Source: Emcibacter sp. (GTDB lineage: Bacteria; Pseudomonadota; Alphaproteobacteria; Sphingomonadales; Emcibacteraceae). From it: a stretch of 64,000 bases of DNA. Below the pieces are notes generated by a model that ran no database searches, was not told the DNA's origin, and was given only the letters and a program-made list of their open reading frames with translations. Position numbers and translations under genes: made by a program. Shown one piece after another: positions 16,979-25,159 of the stretch. Position 1 is the first letter of the stretch. Each line of letters starts with the position of its first letter. The stretch covers positions 49,506 through 113,505 of the forward strand of contig JAKIUQ010000010.1 in NCBI GenBank assembly GCA_021647465.1, written 5' to 3'.

Positions 16979-18400
16979 CTAGAGTACCGCCCTGATCGAC
17001 AGGGAAATATAATTTGATCCCCCGTTAAAATTCCCAAAACGACTTTGATCTCTATTAGAATGGGAATAGCTAAGACTGCCCAATAAGGATTTTGAGATTT
17101 GATAATTTAAATTTGTTGAGGCAGACCAGAATTTATCATTGATATTATCCGACAGGAATTTCGATAAATTATATGAAAACCGACCATCAATGCTCAGGCG
17201 TCTATTCAAATTACGACTAATGGACACGGAGCCACCATATCTTTTTTCATCCAATGCCAGATTATCGGATTGATATTGACTATAAAATGCCGATGATGAA
17301 TAGCTTGTCCGCCCGCGGGTTCCGCTGATCGATAGCCGCCATTGTTTTCTGCGCGTTATATCGCCGCTGATAAAGTCACTATTTAAAGATGAATTCAAAT
17401 TATCCGCGCCTGTGCCATCAAAGGCTAATGATTGAAAGGTCTGAATTCTATCCGTATAGGTCAATGATATGACATTCTTTGCCGTGATTTTATACATGGC
17501 ATCTAATGAGAATGTTTCGCCGTCATATTGATTGCCGTATCTAAAAGAAATGGATGTTCTGGGCCCGGGCACCAAACGAAAGCCAGCATCCCATATAAAG
17601 CCACTAAAATTAGCAAAAGATCCAAGGGCATCTCTTTTTTGATAACCTGCACTGCCCAGCAAGGCAAACATGTGGCTTACCTGATAGGAGAAATCCGCGC
17701 GGGCTGTCGTGGTTTTATATTCAAGGGAATTTTCTCTTTCTTCTGTCCTATATTGCCCCGTCAATGTCCAATTTAACTTGCTGAACTCACGCCCGCTTTG
17801 AATAGACAGCCCCCCCGTATGACTTAGAGAATTTCCAAAAAAAGTATTCGGCGTCGTTTGCTCCGCATCCGCAGCCGTTCGAATATAACGAAAATCATAT
17901 CTTAATTCTGCCGATGCCCATGACCCGAACCTATGAACAAGATAGGGAGAAACCTGATAGGTCTGAACGGTTCGCCGATTATCTGTCCGGCTCACTTGTT
18001 CAGTAGATATGGCGCGCCGCCGATCCAGAAATTGCTGATTAATATTTGCACTGCCATCGATAAAGAAGGTTTCGCTGATTAATTCACTTGATAAGCTTGT
18101 TTGAAGGTTATGACGCAAATCATGTTCGTCCGTGCTGTTGCCCGGGTAGTAAAAGTAATTAGCCGTATAATTAATTGATGCATTTAACCGCGCGCCATTG
18201 CCCGTAAGGGAGAAATTCGGCGCGATTTGAGTGATAAATCCACTTTCCTGAAAAGTCGTGTCCAGATCAACATTGTCCGTATAGGTCTCGGTCACCGTAA
18301 TAGACGGCACCAAACGCCAATTTGCCGCATCTGCATTTAATGCAAATCCGGATAAAACAGCCGTTGACAGTAGTAACATTGTTTTTTTGTTGTTATACAT
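16979..18400 (-). CDS. XrtA/PEP-CTERM-associated outer-membrane beta-barrel protein
   Basis: A 473-aa protein from ATG 18400, preferred over an upstream in-frame start (18454) because GAGGGCGGGG precedes it and it begins directly with a signal peptide (MYNNKKTMLLLSTAVL, cleavage near NADA). The rest is alternating polar/aromatic strands rich in Ser, Asn, Tyr and Arg, ending in SLSIRAVL, as expected for a barrel of the TIGR03016 type. It probably serves as the outer-membrane pore or scaffold for polysaccharide export. The longer ORF would overlap the tyrosine kinase gene by 32 bp. Confidence 0.85.
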   Translation of the reverse strand: MYNNKKTMLLLSTAVLSGFALNADAANWRLVPSITVTETYTDNVDLDTTFQESGFITQIAPNFSLTGNGARLNASINYTANYFYYPGNSTDEHDLRHNLQTSLSSELISETFFIDGSANINQQFLDRRRAISTEQVSRTDNRRTVQTYQVSPYLVHRFGSWASAELRYDFRYIRTAADAEQTTPNTFFGNSLSHTGGLSIQSGREFSKLNWTLTGQYRTEERENSLEYKTTTARADFSYQVSHMFALLGSAGYQKRDALGSFANFSGFIWDAGFRLVPGPRTSISFRYGNQYDGETFSLDAMYKITAKNVISLTYTDRIQTFQSLAFDGTGADNLNSSLNSDFISGDITRRKQWRLSISGTRGRTSYSSSAFYSQYQSDNLALDEKRYGGSVSISRNLNRRLSIDGRFSYNLSKFLSDNINDKFWSASTNLNYQISKSLLGSLSYSHSNRDQSRFGNFNGGSNYISLSIRAVL

Positions 18401-18422
18401 TTTCCCCGCCCTCGCTTTTAAA

Positions 18423-19358
18423 TTAATTATAGCCATATCCATAATAAGAACCAAATTTTTTCTTACCCGCGGTAAACCTCGTTTTATTCAGTAGAAAATT
18501 AATGTTTTTGCAGTTTTCTATCATCTTGAGCGCATCATTCAGCTCTTCTTCCCGTGTTCTCTCGGCTTCTACGACATATAAAATTTGTCCAACATGCAAC
18601 GCCAGAACCGAGGCCGCACTACTGGCCAAAACGGGGGGAGAATCGATTATAATGATACGATCATGATATCGTCGGGCAATTTCATCAATGATATCGCCCA
18701 TGCGTTCACTCGCAAGCAGCTCAGTTGTAAGTTTATGTTTCTTGCCCGCCGGCAAAATCGTCAGGTTAGGAATATTTGTTCTCAACAAACATTCACTAAG
18801 GTCCATCTCCTTATTTTCAATAACATCTATCAACCCCTTGTTGCCTTTTACGCCAAGCGTATTCATAACATCCGGCTTGGCCACATCCGCATCGACAAGA
18901 AGTACCGTCAAATCTCTTTCCGCGGCCATGCTCAGTGCTAAACTTACCGCACAAAAAGTCTTGCCTTCGTCCGGCTGGGTGCTGGTCACCAATAATATAT
19001 TGCCATTCTTGATGGCAGAGTCACCTTTGGAAAAAGCATTCAGCAACAAGCTGCGTTTGATAATGCGGAATTCTTCTGCCGTAACAGAGTTGTCGATATT
19101 ATTCTCAATCAGTATGTTATTCTGCTGTAACACATCATAGTTTAATTCCACCGCTGTGCTATTCTTTGGAGTCTTTTTGAGCAATTCTGGTTGATGCGAT
19201 TTCAAAACCGGGCCCGATAGTTTTTCAGCCCCGAAATCTGGCCCCAAATTAGTGTCCTCACTTTTTATAGTGCGCGACTTCGCCAGTTTTTCTGCTGCGC
19301 GCTCTACCAAGCTTTCACTTTTTCTCAGTTTTTCTGCGGCTTTTTCAATCAAACTCAT
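18423..19358 (-). CDS. XrtA-associated tyrosine autokinase (BY-kinase)
   Basis: A 311-aa cytoplasmic BY-kinase without its own membrane anchor. It begins with two similar repeats (KAAEKLRKSESLVE, RAAEKLAKSRT). The kinase core has a Walker A-type loop QPDEGKTFCA, Walker A' LLVDADVAKPDV and Walker B IIIDSPPVL. The C-terminus carries a Tyr cluster (GSYYGYGYN) for autophosphorylation. With the adjacent chain-length protein it would control polymer length and export, as Wzc-type halves do. The gene lies 29 bp after the chain-length gene. Family TIGR03018 from memory. Confidence 0.9.
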   Translation of the reverse strand: MSLIEKAAEKLRKSESLVERAAEKLAKSRTIKSEDTNLGPDFGAEKLSGPVLKSHQPELLKKTPKNSTAVELNYDVLQQNNILIENNIDNSVTAEEFRIIKRSLLLNAFSKGDSAIKNGNILLVTSTQPDEGKTFCAVSLALSMAAERDLTVLLVDADVAKPDVMNTLGVKGNKGLIDVIENKEMDLSECLLRTNIPNLTILPAGKKHKLTTELLASERMGDIIDEIARRYHDRIIIIDSPPVLASSAASVLALHVGQILYVVEAERTREEELNDALKMIENCKNINFLLNKTRFTAGKKKFGSYYGYGYN

Positions 19359-19387
19359 TTTTTCAACCTTAGTTCATATTCGAAAAT

Positions 19388-20980
19388 TTATAGCGTAGGG
19401 GAATGCATAAACAGCATGACCACATAAACACTGATACTGGATGCCAGGAGGCCTGCCATCATAATAGAAAACATGATTAACTTTCGTTTGCTTAGCTGTA
19501 ATTCCTCATTTGAGCGCAAGATGGAAATAGACCCCAGAACAGGATAAGGAAACTTGTCTCTCAAATTCTGCTCAATAGAATATGTCGTATGCATTTGACT
19601 AAGCATGAATGCGAAAAATACGCCAGTGCCTAAGCCGGCAACCAAAACCCCAATGACCAATAACAAACGATTTGGGCTAATGGGTTCTCTGGCTTCCTGC
19701 GGCGGGTCAATGATCCGAAAACGCACGCGATCCGTATTGGTTTCCAGATCAGAGGAAATCTTGGCCGATTCACGTTTGCTGACCATCTCTGTATAATTCT
19801 TTTTTAGCACGCCATAATCACGGTTAAGGCGTGCAAGCTCTGCTTCTACCTCTGGAATTCTATGTGCCATTGACTGAAGATGCTTATTCGCCTCTTGCCG
19901 GTTAATCAATCGTGATTCAAGGCTGGCAATCTCCCCCTCCAGATCAAATAGCTTAATGCTCAATTGATCATATACCGGATTGGGCATGACGCCACCGCTG
20001 GCTTGCAGGGCCTCCGTATCATTATTCTTTAACGCCTCATTGAAATCCCCCTGTTCCTGTTCAAGTTTTGCCCTTAGACTTTCAATTTGATTCTGAACAA
20101 TACGCACATCAGGATGCTGGTCTTTATATCCGCGCACATAAAGTTCATCCAGACGGGCTTCCATCGTATTTAACCGGTTTTGCAGGGCAGAAGTCGCCGA
20201 AACGTCCCCGCCGCCGCGTAAAGATGGCCCCATTCCCCTCGAAGGAACAAAGGCCGGCGTATTCTTCATACTTTCTATGAGCTGCTGCTTGCGGTTATTA
20301 TATTCCACTAAGGTCTGTTTAACCGCATTAACTTCCTGAACACTTGCCTGAAGTTTTTCAAAATATGTTTTGTCGGATAAAAGCGCCATATTTCGTTGAC
20401 GAAATTCCATAGCCCTCTGCTCAGAAATTTCAAGCTGCTCCTCATACTCCCGTATTTGATCCTCAATGAATCTCACCGCAGACGTAAGGTCTTTCCTGTT
20501 TTGACCCAGGTTTTCTTCCATAAAAATATTTAAAAATGAATCCACCACCGATTTGGCAATAGCCGGGCTCTCATGAACATAGGTAATGGTGAATAAATTG
20601 GCCGCGATGATGGAAATATTGATATTATCCATTATCTCAGCGATCTTTGCGTCCATTTCCTCTTCTCCATTGATAAGAAGATCTTGATCGGTCATTCTTA
20701 TGACTTTTTCAATATTAGGCCGACTGATCAAAGTCTGACGCATCATCGCAACTTGATTATAGATATTATTCTGTACCGCCATACGTCCAAGGAGCGGCTT
20801 TAGAAAAGTTTCCGCATCAACATGGATACGGGCAGTTGACTCATATTTATTTGGAATTTGAGCAACAAAAACCCAGCCCACAACACATATTACCCATGCT
20901 ATGGAGATCGCGATAATCCGCCGTCTCCAGACACCATATAATATCGAGATAAGCTGTTGATATATCTCGTTCATATTCAA
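19388..20980 (-). CDS. epsF: XrtA-associated polysaccharide chain-length determinant (Wzz-like)
   Basis: A 530-aa inner-membrane protein with an N-terminal transmembrane segment (residues ~17-35), a long periplasmic coiled-coil region (~165-400) and a second cluster of hydrophobic segments near the C-terminus (~435-460 and ~505-528). The Wzz motif (YESTARIHVDAETFLKPLLG) and the GNVR-type region are visible. It partners the separate tyrosine kinase encoded next to it, so kinase and anchor are split polypeptides. Function: control of exopolysaccharide chain length and export (family TIGR03007). Confidence 0.9.
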   Translation of the reverse strand: MNMNEIYQQLISILYGVWRRRIIAISIAWVICVVGWVFVAQIPNKYESTARIHVDAETFLKPLLGRMAVQNNIYNQVAMMRQTLISRPNIEKVIRMTDQDLLINGEEEMDAKIAEIMDNINISIIAANLFTITYVHESPAIAKSVVDSFLNIFMEENLGQNRKDLTSAVRFIEDQIREYEEQLEISEQRAMEFRQRNMALLSDKTYFEKLQASVQEVNAVKQTLVEYNNRKQQLIESMKNTPAFVPSRGMGPSLRGGGDVSATSALQNRLNTMEARLDELYVRGYKDQHPDVRIVQNQIESLRAKLEQEQGDFNEALKNNDTEALQASGGVMPNPVYDQLSIKLFDLEGEIASLESRLINRQEANKHLQSMAHRIPEVEAELARLNRDYGVLKKNYTEMVSKRESAKISSDLETNTDRVRFRIIDPPQEAREPISPNRLLLVIGVLVAGLGTGVFFAFMLSQMHTTYSIEQNLRDKFPYPVLGSISILRSNEELQLSKRKLIMFSIMMAGLLASSISVYVVMLFMHSPTL

Positions 20981-21085
20981 ACTATCCTAACAATCATATT
21001 ATTCTTATCAGCAAAAATTGCTTGCCGAAAAAAATCAACGGTAGCCTAAACGGCATAACGCCATTTAGGCATAGCGACCTTTAAA

Positions 21086-21739
21086 TTAAAAGAAACTTTC
21101 TGGAATGATAATCACATCACCAGGGTTAATTTTTACATTTGCACTAACTTTACCATCTCTGATCAGGTCATCAATGCGCAAGCCATACTCTCGTTGAACG
21201 CCGCCCTCTACGCGGGCCAATGTCGCCCGATTCCCGGCGGCGAATTCAGTGACGCCGCCCACAGTGATCATAACATCCAGAAGAGTCATATTAGCGCGGT
21301 ATGGAATGGCCTGAGGGGATGTTGCAGAACCGACTACCCTGACCTGCTGAGCAAATGGCCCCTGAAAGCCGGACACAATTACCGTTACGATTGGGCTTTG
21401 TATATATTCAGAAAGCTTCTTCTCAATGTCACGGGCTAACTGGGTTGGCGTTCTGCCTGTTGCCGTCATATCATCAATCAAGGGTACCGAAAAACGACCA
21501 TCTGGCCGCACGGTAACAGACGTTGTTAATTCCGGATTTCTCCAGACAAATATCTGTAACCCATCTAAAGGGCCAACAACATATTGTGGCCCCGGCCCTT
21601 CTTCTGCTGGAACAAATTGCGCTGACGGCAAGCTGTTAAGATTCGATGTGCAACTTGCCAACACCAATGCCGCAAACAGAACAACGCCGCCTTTTATTGC
21701 TTGTAAAAAAACCTCAAGTTTGAAAAAATTTTTAATCAC
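21086..21739 (-). CDS. epsE: XrtA-associated polysaccharide export lipoprotein (Wza/EpsE-like)
   Basis: A 217-aa lipoprotein with the lipobox LASC at residue ~29 and a polysaccharide export domain (YVVGPLDGLQIFVWRNPELTTSVTVRPDGRFSVPLIDDM), followed by a SLBB region containing RVVGSATSPQAIPYRANMTLLDVM. It forms the outer-membrane or periplasmic export channel with the chain-length protein. It is the first gene of the leftward export operon 21739-11604. A sigma-54-like promoter is seen upstream at 21884-21897, which may place the whole export/exosortase operon under RpoN control. Confidence 0.9.
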   Translation of the reverse strand: MIKNFFKLEVFLQAIKGGVVLFAALVLASCTSNLNSLPSAQFVPAEEGPGPQYVVGPLDGLQIFVWRNPELTTSVTVRPDGRFSVPLIDDMTATGRTPTQLARDIEKKLSEYIQSPIVTVIVSGFQGPFAQQVRVVGSATSPQAIPYRANMTLLDVMITVGGVTEFAAGNRATLARVEGGVQREYGLRIDDLIRDGKVSANVKINPGDVIIIPESFF

Positions 21740-21883
21740 CGTTTATTTCCCTTCCAATATTTTATTAATCTGCGTCATGCCAACCTGCTCTTTAAGCTTT
21801 TGGCTTTTACTCATACTTGCATAATCTGAATTAGTTAAATTATTGCAAATAAATCAGAATTTTTTCTTTTGGTACGCATTAAT

Positions 21884-21897
21884 GCAATTTTTCTGCC
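21884..21897 (-). promoter_or_regulatory. Sigma-54-like promoter before the XrtA export operon
   Basis: On the minus strand TTGGGCAGAAAAATTGCATT contains GG-N10-GC with a perfect TTGCA -12 half and a GGCA -24 half. It lies ~145 bp before the export lipoprotein start. The bipartite TGTAAAATA element found at the three other sites is not clearly present here; a perfect 12-bp palindrome lies ~50 bp upstream instead. The 290-bp gap holds nothing else I can recognise. Confidence 0.5.
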
Positions 21898-21946
21898 CAA
21901 TCCGCAACGTCTTATGCTTTCATTACCCACATTCTACTCAAAATAA

Positions 21947-21958
21947 TGTAATATTACA
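21947..21958. promoter_or_regulatory. Perfect 12-bp palindrome TGTAATATTACA upstream of export operon
   Basis: TGTAATATTACA is fully self-complementary and lies 50 bp upstream of the -24 element at 21897. Its outer TGTAA/TTACA resembles the arms of the bipartite element seen elsewhere, so it may be a divergent activator site. It lies in AT-rich DNA, so chance cannot be excluded. Confidence 0.3.
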
Positions 21959-22029
21959 ATTATCATAAAATATATTAGCTTTACTTGATATTTATGATTC
22001 TTTGCAGGTATTATATACAGGATAAAATA

Positions 22030-23892
22030 CTAAAGATGTTTCTTAAGCCAAATTTCAAGCATAGCAACATCCCAGCCAAATCCGCCAGCCCCTGTTTCTT
22101 CTGACTGGCCACAGCCCATGATGATTTCATCAATAAAACTGTCCTTCAAATATCCGCGCTTACGAAAATCAGATAGATTATCCGTTATCTGCTCATAGAT
22201 TTTCTTGTCCTGATGTATCCAGGACATAAAAGGCAGCCCAAATCCGTGTTTTTCTTTCGTAATCACTTCTGGCGGCAAAAAATCCTTAAGTGCATGTTTA
22301 AAGAAATACCTTAATTCACCGCCTTGCAAGAGAATATCCGTCGGAACGGATGCCGAAAAATCAACAAGCTCAGACTCTAAAAAAGGGTATCTTACTTCGA
22401 CGCCGGCAAGGTCACACATACGATTCACTTTTCGCAAATCATTGTCTGCCAAAGTTATCTGCAAATCCAGGTGCATCATGCGCTGAACCATTTGGCTGTC
22501 ATCATAATGGTCATATTTTTTACGCATAATATCAAGCGGAATATCTGCATTAATATCCCCGACAGCGTGCGATGTGAAAATATCTTCCGGCGCCCGGCCA
22601 TAGAAAAAACCATATGAATATAAACGATCCGGCATAGGGATAGCATGACGCTTTGAGAGGTTTTTTGCTTTTGACAATATTGGCAAGCGCCCCATTCCAG
22701 GAAGCGACAATATGGGCTCCAGCAACCCTTTTCGGAAAGAATTAGGAATAAGGCCATATTTTTCGATAGATTGCATGGAAATATATCGTTCATTTCCCGC
22801 GAATAACTCATCCCCGCCGTCTCCTGCCAGAAGAATATCTACACCTTGTTCCTTGGCCATTTTCGCACAGTAATAGGCTGGCACAGCAGAGGTATTGCCG
22901 TAAGGTTCATCATATATTTCAGCAATTTTTTCCTGAACGTCAATCACATCTTCCGGTACAACAAAATATTCATTATGGTCAGTCCCGAAATGATTGGCCG
23001 CAATTCGGGCAAAATCGCTTTCATCATATTTGGGGTCATCAAAACCGATGGTAAAGCTTTTGCCACCGCCATTATGTTTCATCATCAGGCCCGAAACCGT
23101 GCTGCTGTCAAGACCGCCGCTTAGAAAGGAACCTGTGGCACTGGAATTTCCACCTTCCATTGTCGTGATCATGGCCTGATCCAGCTGAGCTCTTAATCGC
23201 TCAGCCCATTCTTCTAAATTCCCCTTTGTCTCTGCGGTATAGGGCATTTCCCAATAATAGCCTGTGGATAGATTTCCATTTTCATAAAGGGCATATTGCG
23301 CGGCTTCCAGTTTAGAAATTTCATCAAAGATGCTCGTTGGCGCAGGAACAACAAAGAAATAAAGATAATTATAAATATTCTGCGGACTTATTGTTGCCTC
23401 AAAACCTGGAAAGACGCGCATGCCATCGGTCACGGAAGAAAAAACAAATTCATTATTTTTACCTAAGCCAAAGCACATGGGGTTGACCCCCATACGATCC
23501 ACCGCAACAAGGGCCATTTTCCGCTTTGGTGACATCAGGGCTATGGACCATGCCCCCTGCATCATCTTTAAGACGCCGCTTTTATAGCGTTTGTAACCTT
23601 CAATAAGGGCCCGCCCATCCCCGCGCGCCAGCGCGAGCGATTTCAGGTCAGGATTTTGCCAGATAACTTTACCGCATATGGCAGAATAATAATCCTCATG
23701 TTCCACCACTTCATTAAAGTCATAGCGCGAAACCAGAGATATACTCCCCATGGGATCCGCGTTTTTTTGTAAATTTTGCAGCAAATGATGGTCATGCGCC
23801 CCCCGTGACAGGCGGTTTGCCATATTTGTTATGACATCATCCGGCGCCTGTATATCGCCTGATGCCCCGACCCAACCACTAATTCCGGTCAT
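22030..23892 (-). CDS. Asparagine synthase-like amidotransferase, catalytic Cys replaced by Thr
   Basis: A 620-aa class-II asparagine-synthase homologue in the XrtA region. The C-terminal synthetase domain is intact, with the PP-loop SGGLDSS at residues 258-264 and LLAGDGGDELFAGNERY. The N-terminal glutaminase domain is degenerate: it opens MTGISGW, not MCGI, so the Ntn nucleophile Cys2 is Thr, and the usual HRGPD segment reads SRGAHD. It probably cannot use glutamine and may form an amide with free ammonia or another amine, as in beta-lactam synthetase and lasso cyclase. It lies 19 bp downstream of the PLP decarboxylase and is probably in its operon. The substrate is unknown. Confidence 0.85.
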   Translation of the reverse strand: MTGISGWVGASGDIQAPDDVITNMANRLSRGAHDHHLLQNLQKNADPMGSISLVSRYDFNEVVEHEDYYSAICGKVIWQNPDLKSLALARGDGRALIEGYKRYKSGVLKMMQGAWSIALMSPKRKMALVAVDRMGVNPMCFGLGKNNEFVFSSVTDGMRVFPGFEATISPQNIYNYLYFFVVPAPTSIFDEISKLEAAQYALYENGNLSTGYYWEMPYTAETKGNLEEWAERLRAQLDQAMITTMEGGNSSATGSFLSGGLDSSTVSGLMMKHNGGGKSFTIGFDDPKYDESDFARIAANHFGTDHNEYFVVPEDVIDVQEKIAEIYDEPYGNTSAVPAYYCAKMAKEQGVDILLAGDGGDELFAGNERYISMQSIEKYGLIPNSFRKGLLEPILSLPGMGRLPILSKAKNLSKRHAIPMPDRLYSYGFFYGRAPEDIFTSHAVGDINADIPLDIMRKKYDHYDDSQMVQRMMHLDLQITLADNDLRKVNRMCDLAGVEVRYPFLESELVDFSASVPTDILLQGGELRYFFKHALKDFLPPEVITKEKHGFGLPFMSWIHQDKKIYEQITDNLSDFRKRGYLKDSFIDEIIMGCGQSEETGAGGFGWDVAMLEIWLKKHL

Positions 23893-23911
23893 TGATAGTT
23901 TCCTCTAATTT

Positions 23912-25159
23912 TTATACCAGCACTTCTTTTGGTGCCGGATGTCCCAGAAATGCCGTTGGACTGGCCGACAGGCCATAAGCCCCTGATTGAAATAACACCA
24001 CATAATCACCGACCTCTGCCACGGGCAATGTCATTTTGTCGCCCAAACGATCCAGAGGTGTGCATAAACAACCAACAATATTGACCTGCTCTTTTACCGA
24101 TCCCTCCGATTTATTCGCAATGGCGACAGGGTAATTTTTTCGAATCAACTGGCCAAAATTCCCCGATGCGGCCAAATGATGATGCATACCGCCGTCAGTG
24201 ATTAAATATACTTCCCCGCGAGAGATTTTTTTATCAATGATCTTGGTCACATATATGCCCGCCTCGCCCACCATGAACCTGCCAAGTTCGATGACGACTT
24301 CCGTATCGGGCAGCGTTTCATGAAATTTTTGCAGCAGAACAGATAAACCATCGCCGAGGTTTTTCAAACTGACCGCCTTATCTCCCGGAAAATACGGTAT
24401 GCCGTAACCGCCGCCGATATTGACTTTTTTCGGGACGTTCGGCGCATGCCGCGACAGAGAGATCGCAAGGGCGAGGGTTTTTTCCTGCGCCTCCAGCAAG
24501 CTTTCTTCTTTAAGATTTTGTGATCCGCTAAAAATATGAAAGCCTATAAAATCAAGGCCAAGTTCCGCCAGCTGCTTAAGCATATCCGGCACCTGTTCCG
24601 CATCAACCCCAAATTGCTGCGGGCCGCCGCCCATTTTCATGCCGGACGACTTTAATTCAAAATCCGGATTAACCCGAATGGCGACCTTTGCCTTAAGACC
24701 TTGCTGCTTTGCTATACGGGCAATATTTTCCATTTCGCGAGCGGATTCCATATTGATAACAACGCCTGCCGCGATGGCTTGAGACAATTCCTGCTCCGTT
24801 TTCCCCGGCCCTGCAAAGCTTATCAGCGCGGGATCCATTCCGGTATCCAGTGCAATCGCCATTTCCCCTGTGGAGGCCAAATCCAGACCATCCACAACCC
24901 GGCTCAAATGCTGAACCACAGCGGGCATCGGGTTTGCTTTCATGGCATAATGTATTTTCAGGCTCTGCGGCAAATATTTACGCATTTCATCTATACGCGC
25001 CGTGATCAATGCCCTGTCATAACCATAAAAAGGCGTTGAGCCCACCCGATCCGCCAGTTGACTGATCTTTATCCCGCCAATGGTCAGTTCGCCTTCGTCA
25101 CGCGGAAAACCAATGATGGGCGCATGTTCAGGTTTTTTCTTTTCCATTTTTTTCGTCAT
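23912..25159 (-). CDS. PLP-dependent decarboxylase, exosortase A-associated
   Basis: A 415-aa fold-III PLP decarboxylase of the ornithine/diaminopimelate decarboxylase type. The PLP Lys lies in IHYAMKANP, the phosphate loop in VNIGGGYGIPY, and the C-terminal catalytic Cys region is IVGCLCTPLDRLG. It belongs to the exosortase-linked subfamily (TIGR03099 from memory), which travels with an AMP ligase and acyl carrier protein. It presumably decarboxylates an amino acid, or a carrier-bound derivative, used to decorate the polysaccharide or lipid. The start overlaps the ligase stop by 4 bp. Confidence 0.88.
   Translation of the reverse strand: MTKKMEKKKPEHAPIIGFPRDEGELTIGGIKISQLADRVGSTPFYGYDRALITARIDEMRKYLPQSLKIHYAMKANPMPAVVQHLSRVVDGLDLASTGEMAIALDTGMDPALISFAGPGKTEQELSQAIAAGVVINMESAREMENIARIAKQQGLKAKVAIRVNPDFELKSSGMKMGGGPQQFGVDAEQVPDMLKQLAELGLDFIGFHIFSGSQNLKEESLLEAQEKTLALAISLSRHAPNVPKKVNIGGGYGIPYFPGDKAVSLKNLGDGLSVLLQKFHETLPDTEVVIELGRFMVGEAGIYVTKIIDKKISRGEVYLITDGGMHHHLAASGNFGQLIRKNYPVAIANKSEGSVKEQVNIVGCLCTPLDRLGDKMTLPVAEVGDYVVLFQSGAYGLSASPTAFLGHPAPKEVLV

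Noticed and set aside
22030..23892. Asparagine-synthase homologue as lasso-peptide cyclase for the PqqD/HprK cassette
   Set aside because: It lies 20 kb away within the exosortase ligase/decarboxylase cluster, and no lasso leader protease or precursor is seen; only the Cys loss is shared.
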